Under the pieces are notes generated by a model that saw nothing but the letters and a program-made list of their open reading frames with translations, was not told the origin of the DNA and ran no database searches. This document shows, piece after piece, positions 36,701 to 44,169 of a DNA stretch of 64,000 nucleotides. Each line of letters begins with the position of its first letter. Positions within the stretch are counted from its first letter, which is position 1. The stretch spans positions 1,922,001 to 1,986,000 of the forward strand of contig CAXXSS010000001.1 of assembly GCA_963676865.2 (NCBI GenBank). The letters are read 5' to 3'. Made by a program: the position numbers and the translations under genes. The DNA is from JAAYUD01 sp963676865 (GTDB lineage Bacteria; Bacteroidota; Bacteroidia; Bacteroidales; Bacteroidaceae).

Positions 36701-37007
36701 GGCTCAATTTCCGCGTGCCGATATTACTTATACCAGAGCATTGAAAGCTTCTGATCGTTTCGTTGAAAATGGCTCTTTCTTACGTATGAAGAATATTACG
36801 ATGGGATATCGTTTCAACAATCCTATAGAGGGTATTGAAACGGTCAATGTAACGTTCTCTGTGAACAATTTGTTTACTATCACCAAGTATCGTTGGTATG
36901 ATCCTGATGTGAATGCTTTTGGCAGTGACCCAACGCGTCGTGGTGTTGATATGGATTCTTATCCAAGTGCGAGAACTTTCAATCTTGGTGTACAATTATC
37001 TTTCTAA
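33756..37007 (+). CDS. SusC-like TonB-dependent outer-membrane transporter, PUL 1
   Basis: Imports oligosaccharides across the outer membrane with its SusD partner. 1083 residues: signal peptide ending PSVFSQ, a carboxypeptidase-regulatory-like domain (VVKGVVLDEKDTPFNGVSVV to HMQEE), a TonB-box region and the plug (GYGTVKKRDLTGSVASI, ALQGKIAGVQVMQSDGAPGA, YVVDGVPFN, SIEVLKDASATAIYGSRGAN). A long beta-barrel ends in the aromatic signature LGVQLSF. The SusD gene begins 25 bases later. Complete and of normal length. Nothing in the sequence states the glycan. Confidence 0.96.
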   Translation: MKIKKKSFYYCEVLKVGILSVFLLLFCLPSVFSQETVVKGVVLDEKDTPFNGVSVVEMGAKNGTMSDIDGRFSISVKNVQKSVLKFSCIGYKTKMVVVNGHKSLTVHMQEEVTTLGEVVAIGYGTVKKRDLTGSVASIKGDELLKTNPVSVNQALQGKIAGVQVMQSDGAPGAGISIQIRGANSFTTTAEPLYVVDGVPFNTEPVQSADFATKQRNNPLSFLNPRDVESIEVLKDASATAIYGSRGANGVVLITTKRGKIGEKTKVEFSANYSITNAIKKMKVLDAGTYAEFRNEEARNKYTYDGGEYTPDNLLPYPVPGRWTFRTVTDPATGHIIARTDSTYNGSPDDYRTGYFANGKEWCFNTNWQDQIFHTAFTQDYNLGLSGGDQKGSYTFSIGALDQQGIIVNSFYKRYNIRSNIERKVTKWFQFGNFLTASKSQNRMTRTNSETFGIINDAISFTPTKGIYDPDHPSGFSEDYGNNRSNPYLYAQTAKNILESIDFYDSAYGQINFFDFLNLKESFGYGYSQSKRDQYYNRYIQGGVTPTNGYASQSDSWYQSMSSETTLSFNKNFGIHHVDAVVGTTYEKVDWGGKSMSGSGFANDINEEYDMGAATKYDTPSSSRGRSSLMSYLARVNYILMDKYLFTASWRRDGSSRLAFHRWSDFYSGAFAWRLSEESFIKKLNFFDNLKLRIGYGETGNQSINAYATRSQMVAYPYTYNGVLSGGYAEDRWAGPAAPNLRWENTKQYNIGLDMSILNNRVNFIIDYYRKNTTGLLQNLYISPSGGFKTVASNYSNIKNSGLEITGNFIPVNNKHFMWKIDANISFNKNKICNLPADQFSDVCWGLESMFIRRNGMSMGTIYGYKEDGYFDNEAEVRANPLYKNAADNVVRSMIGQVKYKDTDHNGTIDSRDKVVLGNTNPDFIYGLTNTFTYKDFTLSFFIQGIQGNDILNANLVGYDMSGTSNMPKFVWDNRWTDTNRKKAQFPRADITYTRALKASDRFVENGSFLRMKNITMGYRFNNPIEGIETVNVTFSVNNLFTITKYRWYDPDVNAFGSDPTRRGVDMDSYPSARTFNLGVQLSF

Positions 37008-37032
37008 CTAATTTGATTTAAAAATTGAAGAA

Positions 37033-38763
37033 ATGAAATCTAATTTTATTAAATATGCCGTAGTCGCTCTTACCGTTTTAACAACTTCTTCTTGTTCTAA
37101 TTTGTTAGACGAAAAGGTGTACACATTCGTTTCCGGTGATGAATTAGTGTCAAACAAGAGCTATTCAGAACTTGTTTCGGGAGCATATACGGTATTGGCT
37201 TATCCCTTTCAATGGGGAAACTATCATACGGTAGTAAACTTTGACACGGATTATCAAACGGGACCTACATGGGCTTTTACAGACATGGGCGCTGGTAATT
37301 TTTATGAAAATGGTAGTGTGAATAATTTCTGGATCTATTATTATCAAGCAATTCATAGAGCACAATATCATGCCTCTTTAATTAAGAAGATGGATCTCGC
37401 AGAGAAAGTAAAAAATAATGCTGTCGGTGAGCTTGAGTTTTTGACCGCTTGGTCCTATTTCAACTTAGTTCAGTTCTATGGACCACTTCCTTTGTACACT
37501 TATAGTATTTCTGAAGGTGCCGATTTTTCTAAACCTCGTTCTTCGGTAAAAGATGTATATGACTATATCATTAGCGAATTGAAAGCTGCTGAAGAACATC
37601 TGTATACTCGTCAGGATGCTTCTTATCAGCCTGGTCATCTGTGCCGTGGAGCTGCCCGAGCATTATTGGCAAAGGTGTATTGTACTATTGGATCTGCGTC
37701 TATGGCTGCTGGAAGTCAAATATCTGTTATGGGAGGACCTGCATATACCAAAGATGCTGATGGAAATCATGTTAGAGTTCCGTATCCGTCTTGGCAGACA
37801 TTCTCAAAGGATCAAGTCGCCGGATACGAAGAGTTTGATTCCAAAGAGTATTATAAGTTGGGAATGGAAAAAGCTAAAGAAATGATTGACTCGGGAGAAT
37901 TTGACCTTTATCCTTCTCAAAAAACACTGTGGGATGTTTCGAGTAAGAATGGAAAGGAGTTTATCTTTACCTTGCAGACATTGGCTGGAAACGATGATTT
38001 GAGCAATTATGTGGCTACAGATTATGCGGGTTATTGGTATACTGCAGATGGAGCTACATATCTTTCTGATGGTTATTATGTTCAGAGAGATCATTGGTAT
38101 CAGACATTTGATGATGGTGACGAGCGAATAACTTGGGGTGTCATTCACAGATATCCACATAGTGAATATCAAGGGAAATTATATTATTGCTACTATCCTG
38201 CTAAGGATAGCGTAAAAGTTAGATTGGGATTAGATGGTTATCAACCAACTGATGAACTTAATTATGGTGCAGATGCTTATGGATCAAAATTGATGAAGTT
38301 TAGACAGGTTAGTGCGCCTCTCACTGGTAATAGAACAGATTTCAATTTTCCATTTATGCGCTATGCCGAGGTTTTGTTACTCTATGCAGAGGCAGACAAT
38401 GAAATAAATGGAACTCCATCGCAATATGCTATTCAACAAGTAGAAAAACTGAATGGTCGAAACAATAGTCCTTTAGTTTCGAATGTTAAAATGGGACAAA
38501 CGCTTATCACGACTAATCAGGAGTATTTTAGATCTTACATACTACAAGAGAGAGCGAAAGAATTTGCGGCTGAAGGTATACGTCGATTCGACTTGTTGCG
38601 TTGGGGTATCTACTTGCAAACCATGAATGCAATCAGCCCTATTGACGGATTGGATGAGAATGGCAATGTGAAACGTCGTGAAAAGAAACATTTGTTGTTG
38701 CCTCTTCCTGCAGATGAAGTAAATACGAATATTTATATTGATAAAAATAATCCAGGGTGGTAA
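37033..38763 (+). CDS. SusD-like surface glycan-binding lipoprotein, PUL 1
   Basis: The lid of the SusC transporter. 576 residues with lipobox LTTSSC (Cys21), then SNLLDEK, an acidic tail that fits outer-surface export. The helical TPR-type SusD fold is seen in SYSELVSGAYTVLAYPFQWG, FLTAWSYFNLVQFYGPLPLY, AARALLAKVYCTIGS, FPFMRYAEVLLLYAEADNE and the terminal ERAKEFAAEGIRRFDLLRWG. The gene lies between SusC and a surface binding protein, the standard Bacteroidetes order. Confidence 0.95.
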   Translation: MKSNFIKYAVVALTVLTTSSCSNLLDEKVYTFVSGDELVSNKSYSELVSGAYTVLAYPFQWGNYHTVVNFDTDYQTGPTWAFTDMGAGNFYENGSVNNFWIYYYQAIHRAQYHASLIKKMDLAEKVKNNAVGELEFLTAWSYFNLVQFYGPLPLYTYSISEGADFSKPRSSVKDVYDYIISELKAAEEHLYTRQDASYQPGHLCRGAARALLAKVYCTIGSASMAAGSQISVMGGPAYTKDADGNHVRVPYPSWQTFSKDQVAGYEEFDSKEYYKLGMEKAKEMIDSGEFDLYPSQKTLWDVSSKNGKEFIFTLQTLAGNDDLSNYVATDYAGYWYTADGATYLSDGYYVQRDHWYQTFDDGDERITWGVIHRYPHSEYQGKLYYCYYPAKDSVKVRLGLDGYQPTDELNYGADAYGSKLMKFRQVSAPLTGNRTDFNFPFMRYAEVLLLYAEADNEINGTPSQYAIQQVEKLNGRNNSPLVSNVKMGQTLITTNQEYFRSYILQERAKEFAAEGIRRFDLLRWGIYLQTMNAISPIDGLDENGNVKRREKKHLLLPLPADEVNTNIYIDKNNPGW

Positions 38764-38785
38764 TCTCTTTAAATAGTAATTTGTT

Positions 38786-39922
38786 ATGAAAATAATTAAT
38801 AGAAATATAATATTTGCGATGTTGGCTTTGATCTTCGTCGCAGTGGCTGTAGCCTGCAGTGATAAAGAATCGGAAGGAGGAATACCGACTTTTAATAAAG
38901 TGACGACTATTAGAGATTTGAATTCTACGCTTATGGGTGGAAATATGGGGGATTGGATAGCAATTAGTGGTACGAATATGAACTCTGTAGACTCTGTAAT
39001 CTTCAATGACGTGAATGTCCTTCCAAAAGACTTCTATTCAGAAGATAGTGCTCTATATGTACAGGTGCCAATTAAAATTCCTATCAAAGTAACCAATAAG
39101 GTAGTTTTAAAGTCTCGTGTTGGTGATACTTCTTTTGATTTTAAGGTTGCTGTCCCCGATCTTCAGTTGACAGGTATGTTCAATGAATACACTCAGCCCG
39201 GTGATACAATTAAAATTTATGGTAAATTCTTGCAGCTTTATGAAGTAGATAGCTTGAATACTACTGTGAAGTTTGGTGATAAAAGTAGTAATGTTATAAA
39301 AGCTACAGATAATTATATCACAGCAAAAGTACCTGTCGGTACTGCTTCTAATGTACAAATATCGGCTCATAATTCAAAGTATAATGTAGATGCTGTATGT
39401 CCAGGTCGTTATCGTGATAGTAAATGGGTGATTGCTAATTATGATAATATTGGAGATTTGGGTTCTTCTTTTATTGTTCAAGATCAACACAATAAGAAAC
39501 AAAGCCCTTTCCCCGTATCGGGTAATTATCTTCGGTTCAAGGCCAATTCAGTTACTTATCCAAGTGGATTAGGATGGCTATACATCACTACGAATGATTA
39601 TTCTTATACAGTGGATATGATACAGCATCCTGAAAAATATGTTCTGAAATTTGAATTGAACATGGCTAATCCCATTAAGTCGACATCTCTGTTCCTCTAT
39701 TTTTATTGGGCTGTAAGTCCTGAAGAAATGAGCGGCGAGACTTTCAATGTACAAAACTATGGTGCTTGGCAGACTGTCTCAATTCCATTGGACCGCATCA
39801 TCCCGCCGAAAACTTACGATGGCTCTTGGGTGGACTATTCATTTAATATCCGTATTCAATGCTATGCTCCAACAGAAAGCGTAGATATGAGTTTTGATAA
39901 CTTTAGAATATGCGAAAAATAG
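38786..39922 (+). CDS. Surface glycan-binding lipoprotein (SGBP-B/IPT type)
   Basis: 378 residues with lipobox VAVAC (Cys18) followed by SDKESEGG, again fitting surface display. Two IPT/TIG-like Ig domains occupy roughly residues 28-205 (GDWIAISGTNMNSVDSVIFN, GDTIKIYGKFLQLYEVDSL). The C-terminal 175 residues form a beta-sandwich resembling the binding domain of SGBP-B proteins (SVTYPSGLGWLYITTNDYSY, ending in VDMSFDNFRI). Its place after SusD supports a role in capturing the polysaccharide. No catalytic motif. A terminator follows 32 bases after its stop. Confidence 0.82.
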   Translation: MKIINRNIIFAMLALIFVAVAVACSDKESEGGIPTFNKVTTIRDLNSTLMGGNMGDWIAISGTNMNSVDSVIFNDVNVLPKDFYSEDSALYVQVPIKIPIKVTNKVVLKSRVGDTSFDFKVAVPDLQLTGMFNEYTQPGDTIKIYGKFLQLYEVDSLNTTVKFGDKSSNVIKATDNYITAKVPVGTASNVQISAHNSKYNVDAVCPGRYRDSKWVIANYDNIGDLGSSFIVQDQHNKKQSPFPVSGNYLRFKANSVTYPSGLGWLYITTNDYSYTVDMIQHPEKYVLKFELNMANPIKSTSLFLYFYWAVSPEEMSGETFNVQNYGAWQTVSIPLDRIIPPKTYDGSWVDYSFNIRIQCYAPTESVDMSFDNFRICEK

Positions 39923-39954
39923 GTTATAGAGATCAATAATTGCATTAAAGTAGG

Positions 39955-40006
39955 GAACAGCTATTATATGCAAATCAATATTGTCATGTAATGGCTGTTC
40001 TTTTTT
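39955..40006 (+). terminator. Terminator of the SusC/D/SGBP operon
   Basis: GAACAGCTATTA pairs with TAATGGCTGTTC (one G-U) and is followed by six T residues. It ends only 13 bases before the GH27 start codon, so the GH27 gene would depend on read-through or on a promoter inside the terminator. Confidence 0.75.
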
Positions 40007-40018
40007 AAGTCGTGATGG

Positions 40019-42004
40019 ATGGTGAAAAAAAGAATTTTGGGTTTTGTTATATTAGCCTGCTTTTGGTTTCTGTCTTTTGGTAGGAGTATAACGACATCTC
40101 TAATTTGGTTGGACGAATTGGGGCAAAGTGCTTGTTATGTTCAAGATTGGGGTACTCCACAAATGAATAAATCCGTATTGGGAACCCCGCTTAAAGTTAA
40201 CGGAATCGTTTATAAACACGGAGTGGGTGCCCATTCTATTAGCCGTATGCTTCTTGATTTAAATGGTAAGGCTCTTTCTGTTTCCGGTTTAGCCGGTGCA
40301 GACGACAACAATCTTTTTGCAGGGCATCTTCAGTTCAAGATATTGGGTGATAGAAAAATACTTTGGAGAAGTGGAATAATGAAGAAAGGTGATGCTCCGA
40401 AGAAATTCAATGTTAGCTTGTCGGGTATTCGCGAAGTCTTATTCTTGGTCGAAGAGTGTGGAGATGGTATCATGTACGATCATGCCGATTGGTTAAATGT
40501 AAGATTTATAACAAAAGATAAGATTGTGCCTATTCCTGCTGTCCCAAAAGCTATTCAGAAAGAAAAGTATATTCTCACGCCTGTAGCGAGTGAAAGTCCT
40601 TGTATTAACAATCCCTTGGTATATGGTGCACGCAAAGGCAACCCTTTTTTATGGGGAGTAATGGCAACAGGCATTCGCCCCATGACTTTCAGTGCATCCG
40701 GTCTACCCGAAGGGCTCGTTATAGATCCGAATAGTGGTTTAATTACCGGAGTTGCTCTTAAAGATGGAAATTATAAGGTTGTTCTGACTGCTACAAATAA
40801 AAGAGGGATAGATAAAAAAGCTATCACTATTAAGATTGGTAAAGATATCGCGTTAACTCCTCCTATGGGATGGAATAGTTGGAACTGTTGGGCTCTTGCA
40901 GTAGACGATGGTAAAGTGCGCGATGCTGCCCGTGTGATGCATGAAAAGTTATATCACTATGGATGGGACTATGTAAATATTGATGATGGTTGGGAAGCTG
41001 CGAATCGAACAGAGCAGGGTGAAATCCTTGCGAATGAGAAGTTCCCTGATTTTAAGGGTCTCACTGACTATATCCACTCTTTAGGATTGAAGTTTGGTAT
41101 TTATTCTTCTCCCGGTCCAACGACTTGTGGCGGTTATATGGGTAGCTATCAGCATGAGGATATAGATGCAAAGACGTGGGCTTCGCAAGGAGTGGATTAT
41201 CTCAAATACGACTATTGCGGATATTCGAGTGTGCAGAGAAATTCAGAAGAAAAAACGATTCAAGAACCATACATTACCATGCGTAAAGCTTTGGATAAGG
41301 TGAATAGGGATATTGTTTATTGCATAGGCTATGGCGCTCCTAACGTATGGAAGTGGGGAGAAGAAGCTGGAGGCACTCAATGGCGTACCACACGGGATAT
41401 TACCGATGAGTGGAATGTTGTCACAGCTATTGGTTGTTTTCAAGATGTTTGTGCTAGGTCTAGTGCCCCTGGAAAATACAATGATCCCGACATGCTGGTT
41501 GTTGGAACACTTGGTAAGCCTTGGGGGAATATTCATGATTCTTATCTGACAGCTGACGAACAATATTCACATATCTCGTTGTGGTCTATTTTGTCTGCAC
41601 CTTTGTTAATTGGTTGTGATATGGCAAATATGGATGATTTTACTTTAAATCTGCTTACAAATAATGAAGTTATTGCCGTGGATCAAGATTCTATCGTTTC
41701 GCCGGCAAAAAAGATACTGACTCGTGACGGACAAATATGGTATAAAAAGCTATACGATGGTTCGTATGCTGTAGGACTTTTTCAAATAGATCCATATTAC
41801 ATTCTGTGGGATCAAAAGGAAGGAGAAAAGGTTCAGAGAAGCTTGTATGATATTAAAATAGATTTTTCAGTGCTTGGTATCAAAGGAAAGGCTAAAGTTA
41901 GAGATTTATGGAGGCAAAAAGATCTTGGAGTTTTTGATGGATGTTATAAAACAAGGGTTCCTTATCATGGTGTCCGATTTGTAAGGGTTACTCAAGCAAA
42001 GTGA
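40019..42004 (+). CDS. GH27 alpha-galactosidase-like enzyme with NPCBM domain
   Basis: 661 residues, N-terminal signal (MVKKRILGFVILACFWFLSF). Residues about 25-165 form an NPCBM galactose-binding-like domain (SLIWLDELGQSACYVQDWGT, YKHGVGAHSISRMLLDL). About 205-275 form a putative Ig-like linker (MTFSASGLPEGLVIDPNSGL). The GH27 barrel starts at LTPPMGWNSWNCW. The nucleophile is Asp near 398 in YLKYDYCGY and the acid/base Asp near 489 in KYNDPDML, both intact. GH27 members remove alpha-galactose, alpha-N-acetylgalactosamine or beta-L-arabinopyranose; the sequence does not choose among them. It probably acts in the periplasm on oligosaccharides imported by the SusC/D pair. Confidence 0.92.
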   Translation: MVKKRILGFVILACFWFLSFGRSITTSLIWLDELGQSACYVQDWGTPQMNKSVLGTPLKVNGIVYKHGVGAHSISRMLLDLNGKALSVSGLAGADDNNLFAGHLQFKILGDRKILWRSGIMKKGDAPKKFNVSLSGIREVLFLVEECGDGIMYDHADWLNVRFITKDKIVPIPAVPKAIQKEKYILTPVASESPCINNPLVYGARKGNPFLWGVMATGIRPMTFSASGLPEGLVIDPNSGLITGVALKDGNYKVVLTATNKRGIDKKAITIKIGKDIALTPPMGWNSWNCWALAVDDGKVRDAARVMHEKLYHYGWDYVNIDDGWEAANRTEQGEILANEKFPDFKGLTDYIHSLGLKFGIYSSPGPTTCGGYMGSYQHEDIDAKTWASQGVDYLKYDYCGYSSVQRNSEEKTIQEPYITMRKALDKVNRDIVYCIGYGAPNVWKWGEEAGGTQWRTTRDITDEWNVVTAIGCFQDVCARSSAPGKYNDPDMLVVGTLGKPWGNIHDSYLTADEQYSHISLWSILSAPLLIGCDMANMDDFTLNLLTNNEVIAVDQDSIVSPAKKILTRDGQIWYKKLYDGSYAVGLFQIDPYYILWDQKEGEKVQRSLYDIKIDFSVLGIKGKAKVRDLWRQKDLGVFDGCYKTRVPYHGVRFVRVTQAK

Positions 42005-42146
42005 GTTTTAAACTAAATAAGTATTCAGTTACTCATGTTAAAGTTGTATAATTAAAGGTTGATGTTATATGTTTTTCTTTAGAGGTTGGTTTTTATAAGG
42101 CAAAATTGATTATTTTTCAGGATAATTTTGGATTTATTTTATGGTC

Positions 42147-43217
42147 ATGGATAGACGTAAATTTATAAAAACATGCGGATTGGTTTCGACATCATTGCTT
42201 TTGAGCAATGATGTTTTGGCTAATCGGATACAGACAACAGAGAAACAACATATTGTTAAGCCAATCACAGGATCTTGGTTTGAATTTCTTCATGGTTCCG
42301 ATGCCGAGGGTAAGTATTGGAATGCAGTTTTGCCCGGATTCACAGAGATGCAATGGCGTGCCAAGATTAGAGAAATGAGTGATATGGGTATGCGGTATCT
42401 TGTTCTGATGGCGGTGGCAAATAATGGAAAGACATTTTATCCTTCAACGCTGCAACCTCAGTACAATTATGTATGTAATGATCCTCTGGAGGCTGTACTA
42501 TCCGAAGCCGATCTTTGTGGCATTAAATTTTTTGTCAGCAACGATTTTTGGGGCAATAGTGACGATACATACAAGATGATGACCGATAAGGATATTGCTG
42601 CTTTGCGCGAAAAGGCAATGGTAGAGATCGTTGAGAAATACGGTCATCATAGCAGCTTTTATGGGTGGTACTATCCCAATGAATCGGGCTTATGGAATAC
42701 GATCGATGATTTAACGCTTAACTATGTGAATAATTGCAGTAGAATTGCCCGTCAATTAATGCCTAAGTGTGTCAATTTAATTGCTCCTTATGGCACTAAG
42801 TCTGTTCGTGCTGATGATGAATACGTTAGAAAGCTTGAACAATTGGATATTGATATTATAGCTTATCAGGACGAAGTTGGTGTTAAGAAAACCAGAGCTG
42901 GATATGCCGGTAAGTATTTCGAGGCATTATGTTCGGCGCATAAAAAGGCTGGAAGAGCAAAAATATGGGCTGATATGGAGATATTCGGATTTGAAGGAGG
43001 CGTTTATAAGAGTGCATTGATACCTGCCAATTTTAATCGCATTCAGAAGCAAATCGAAGATATTTCTCCATTTGTAGACAATATATTAATATATCAATAT
43101 CTCGGTTTGATGAATAAACCTGGGTCTGTGGCTTTTGCCGGGCATCCCGATTCGACAAACTTATATGAAGCTTATGATCATTGGTATAAACAAGGACTTA
43201 AAAATAGGTTATGGTAA
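42147..43217 (+). CDS. DUF4434 protein with Tat signal, second copy
   Basis: 356 residues from MDRRKFIKTCGLVSTSLLLS; an ATG two codons earlier is equally possible. DRRKFIK is a strong twin-arginine motif. The DUF4434 domain closely follows the protein at 26101: RYLVLMAVANNGKTFYPSTL, IKFFVSNDFWGN, SFYGWYYPNESG with Glu179, IAYQDEVGV and KIWADMEIFGFEGG with Glu278 (numbered from this start). It ends seven bases inside the next gene. The two Tat-type paralogues open the two halves of the PUL, pointing to a segmental duplication. Predicted glycosidase; activity unknown. Confidence 0.8.
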   Translation: MDRRKFIKTCGLVSTSLLLSNDVLANRIQTTEKQHIVKPITGSWFEFLHGSDAEGKYWNAVLPGFTEMQWRAKIREMSDMGMRYLVLMAVANNGKTFYPSTLQPQYNYVCNDPLEAVLSEADLCGIKFFVSNDFWGNSDDTYKMMTDKDIAALREKAMVEIVEKYGHHSSFYGWYYPNESGLWNTIDDLTLNYVNNCSRIARQLMPKCVNLIAPYGTKSVRADDEYVRKLEQLDIDIIAYQDEVGVKKTRAGYAGKYFEALCSAHKKAGRAKIWADMEIFGFEGGVYKSALIPANFNRIQKQIEDISPFVDNILIYQYLGLMNKPGSVAFAGHPDSTNLYEAYDHWYKQGLKNRLW

Positions 43218-44152
43218 AACTACAGACTAAAATATTGTTGTTCGTCTTTTTATTGTCCGTACCCATAACCATGAACGCTCAATATCGTTGGAGAAATGTT
43301 TTGATTGCTGATTCTTTGTCTCCTCAAAATGATATTAGCGCTATTGTATTTGCTAAAAACGGTGGCATGTGGGCTGGTACATGGAAAGGGATATACAAGT
43401 TTGTTGATGGTAAGTGGATTTCGGATGGACTTGAGAATCATTATATTCAAACTCTTATTATTGACCGCAATGATAATCTATTAGCGGGTACATGGGGGAC
43501 TGGACTATTTATAAAAAATACCTCAGGTAACTCATGGAATGTTTTAAACAATATGGTTTCTAAAGTGAACTGTATTTACGTAGACAAAAAAGATGAACTA
43601 TGGATAGGCGATTGTTATAAAGGACTACTTCTTTTGAATGGTAAAACACATACCAAACAAGAGGTTAATAACCTTAGTATTGGTGATAGTACTGTTACTT
43701 CGGTTGTATCCGATTTAGATAACAACGTTTGGATTGCTACTTACCATGGCGTGAGTGTATATCATTGCAACGTGGGTTCGAAAACGTTCAATACTTCTAA
43801 TAGTATCTTGCCTACAAATGATATATATACTCTTTATGCCGATTCTAAGAAAAGAGTGTGGATAGGAACAATGAATGGTTTGGTGTGCTATTATCGCCAG
43901 AAATGGGTGCTTTATAATACGAATAATGCTTCTCTTTCTTCCAACCTCATTTATTGCATTGCTGAGGATCATAAAGGGAATATATGGGTTGGTACCGATA
44001 ATGGTGTCAACCGCTTTGATGGTAAAAGATGGGTACACTATAATAGAAACAATAGTTCTTTGGTAGATAACCGGGTACAGACGATTGCCACTTTCCGTAA
44101 TTGTATTTATCTGGGAACTAGTCAAGGAATATCAGAATTATACGAGAATTAA
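43211..44152 (+). CDS. Stand-alone secreted beta-propeller (two-component-regulator type)
   Basis: 313 residues: signal peptide (MVKLQTKILLFVFLLSVPIT to NAQ) followed only by Reg_prop-like repeats of about 40 residues. Examples are MWAGTWKGIYKFVDGKWISD, LWIGDCYKGLLLLNGKTH, VWIGTMNGLVCYYRQKWVLY and IWVGTDNGVNRFDGKRWVHY. Such repeats form the periplasmic sensor of Bacteroides hybrid two-component systems, but here there is no membrane helix, kinase or DNA-binding part. It may be a glycan-binding or catalytic propeller, or a sensor partner. The start overlaps the DUF4434 stop by seven bases, so the two are co-translated. Confidence 0.75.
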   Translation: MVKLQTKILLFVFLLSVPITMNAQYRWRNVLIADSLSPQNDISAIVFAKNGGMWAGTWKGIYKFVDGKWISDGLENHYIQTLIIDRNDNLLAGTWGTGLFIKNTSGNSWNVLNNMVSKVNCIYVDKKDELWIGDCYKGLLLLNGKTHTKQEVNNLSIGDSTVTSVVSDLDNNVWIATYHGVSVYHCNVGSKTFNTSNSILPTNDIYTLYADSKKRVWIGTMNGLVCYYRQKWVLYNTNNASLSSNLIYCIAEDHKGNIWVGTDNGVNRFDGKRWVHYNRNNSSLVDNRVQTIATFRNCIYLGTSQGISELYEN

Positions 44153-44169
44153 TACTTAAAAATAAAAAT

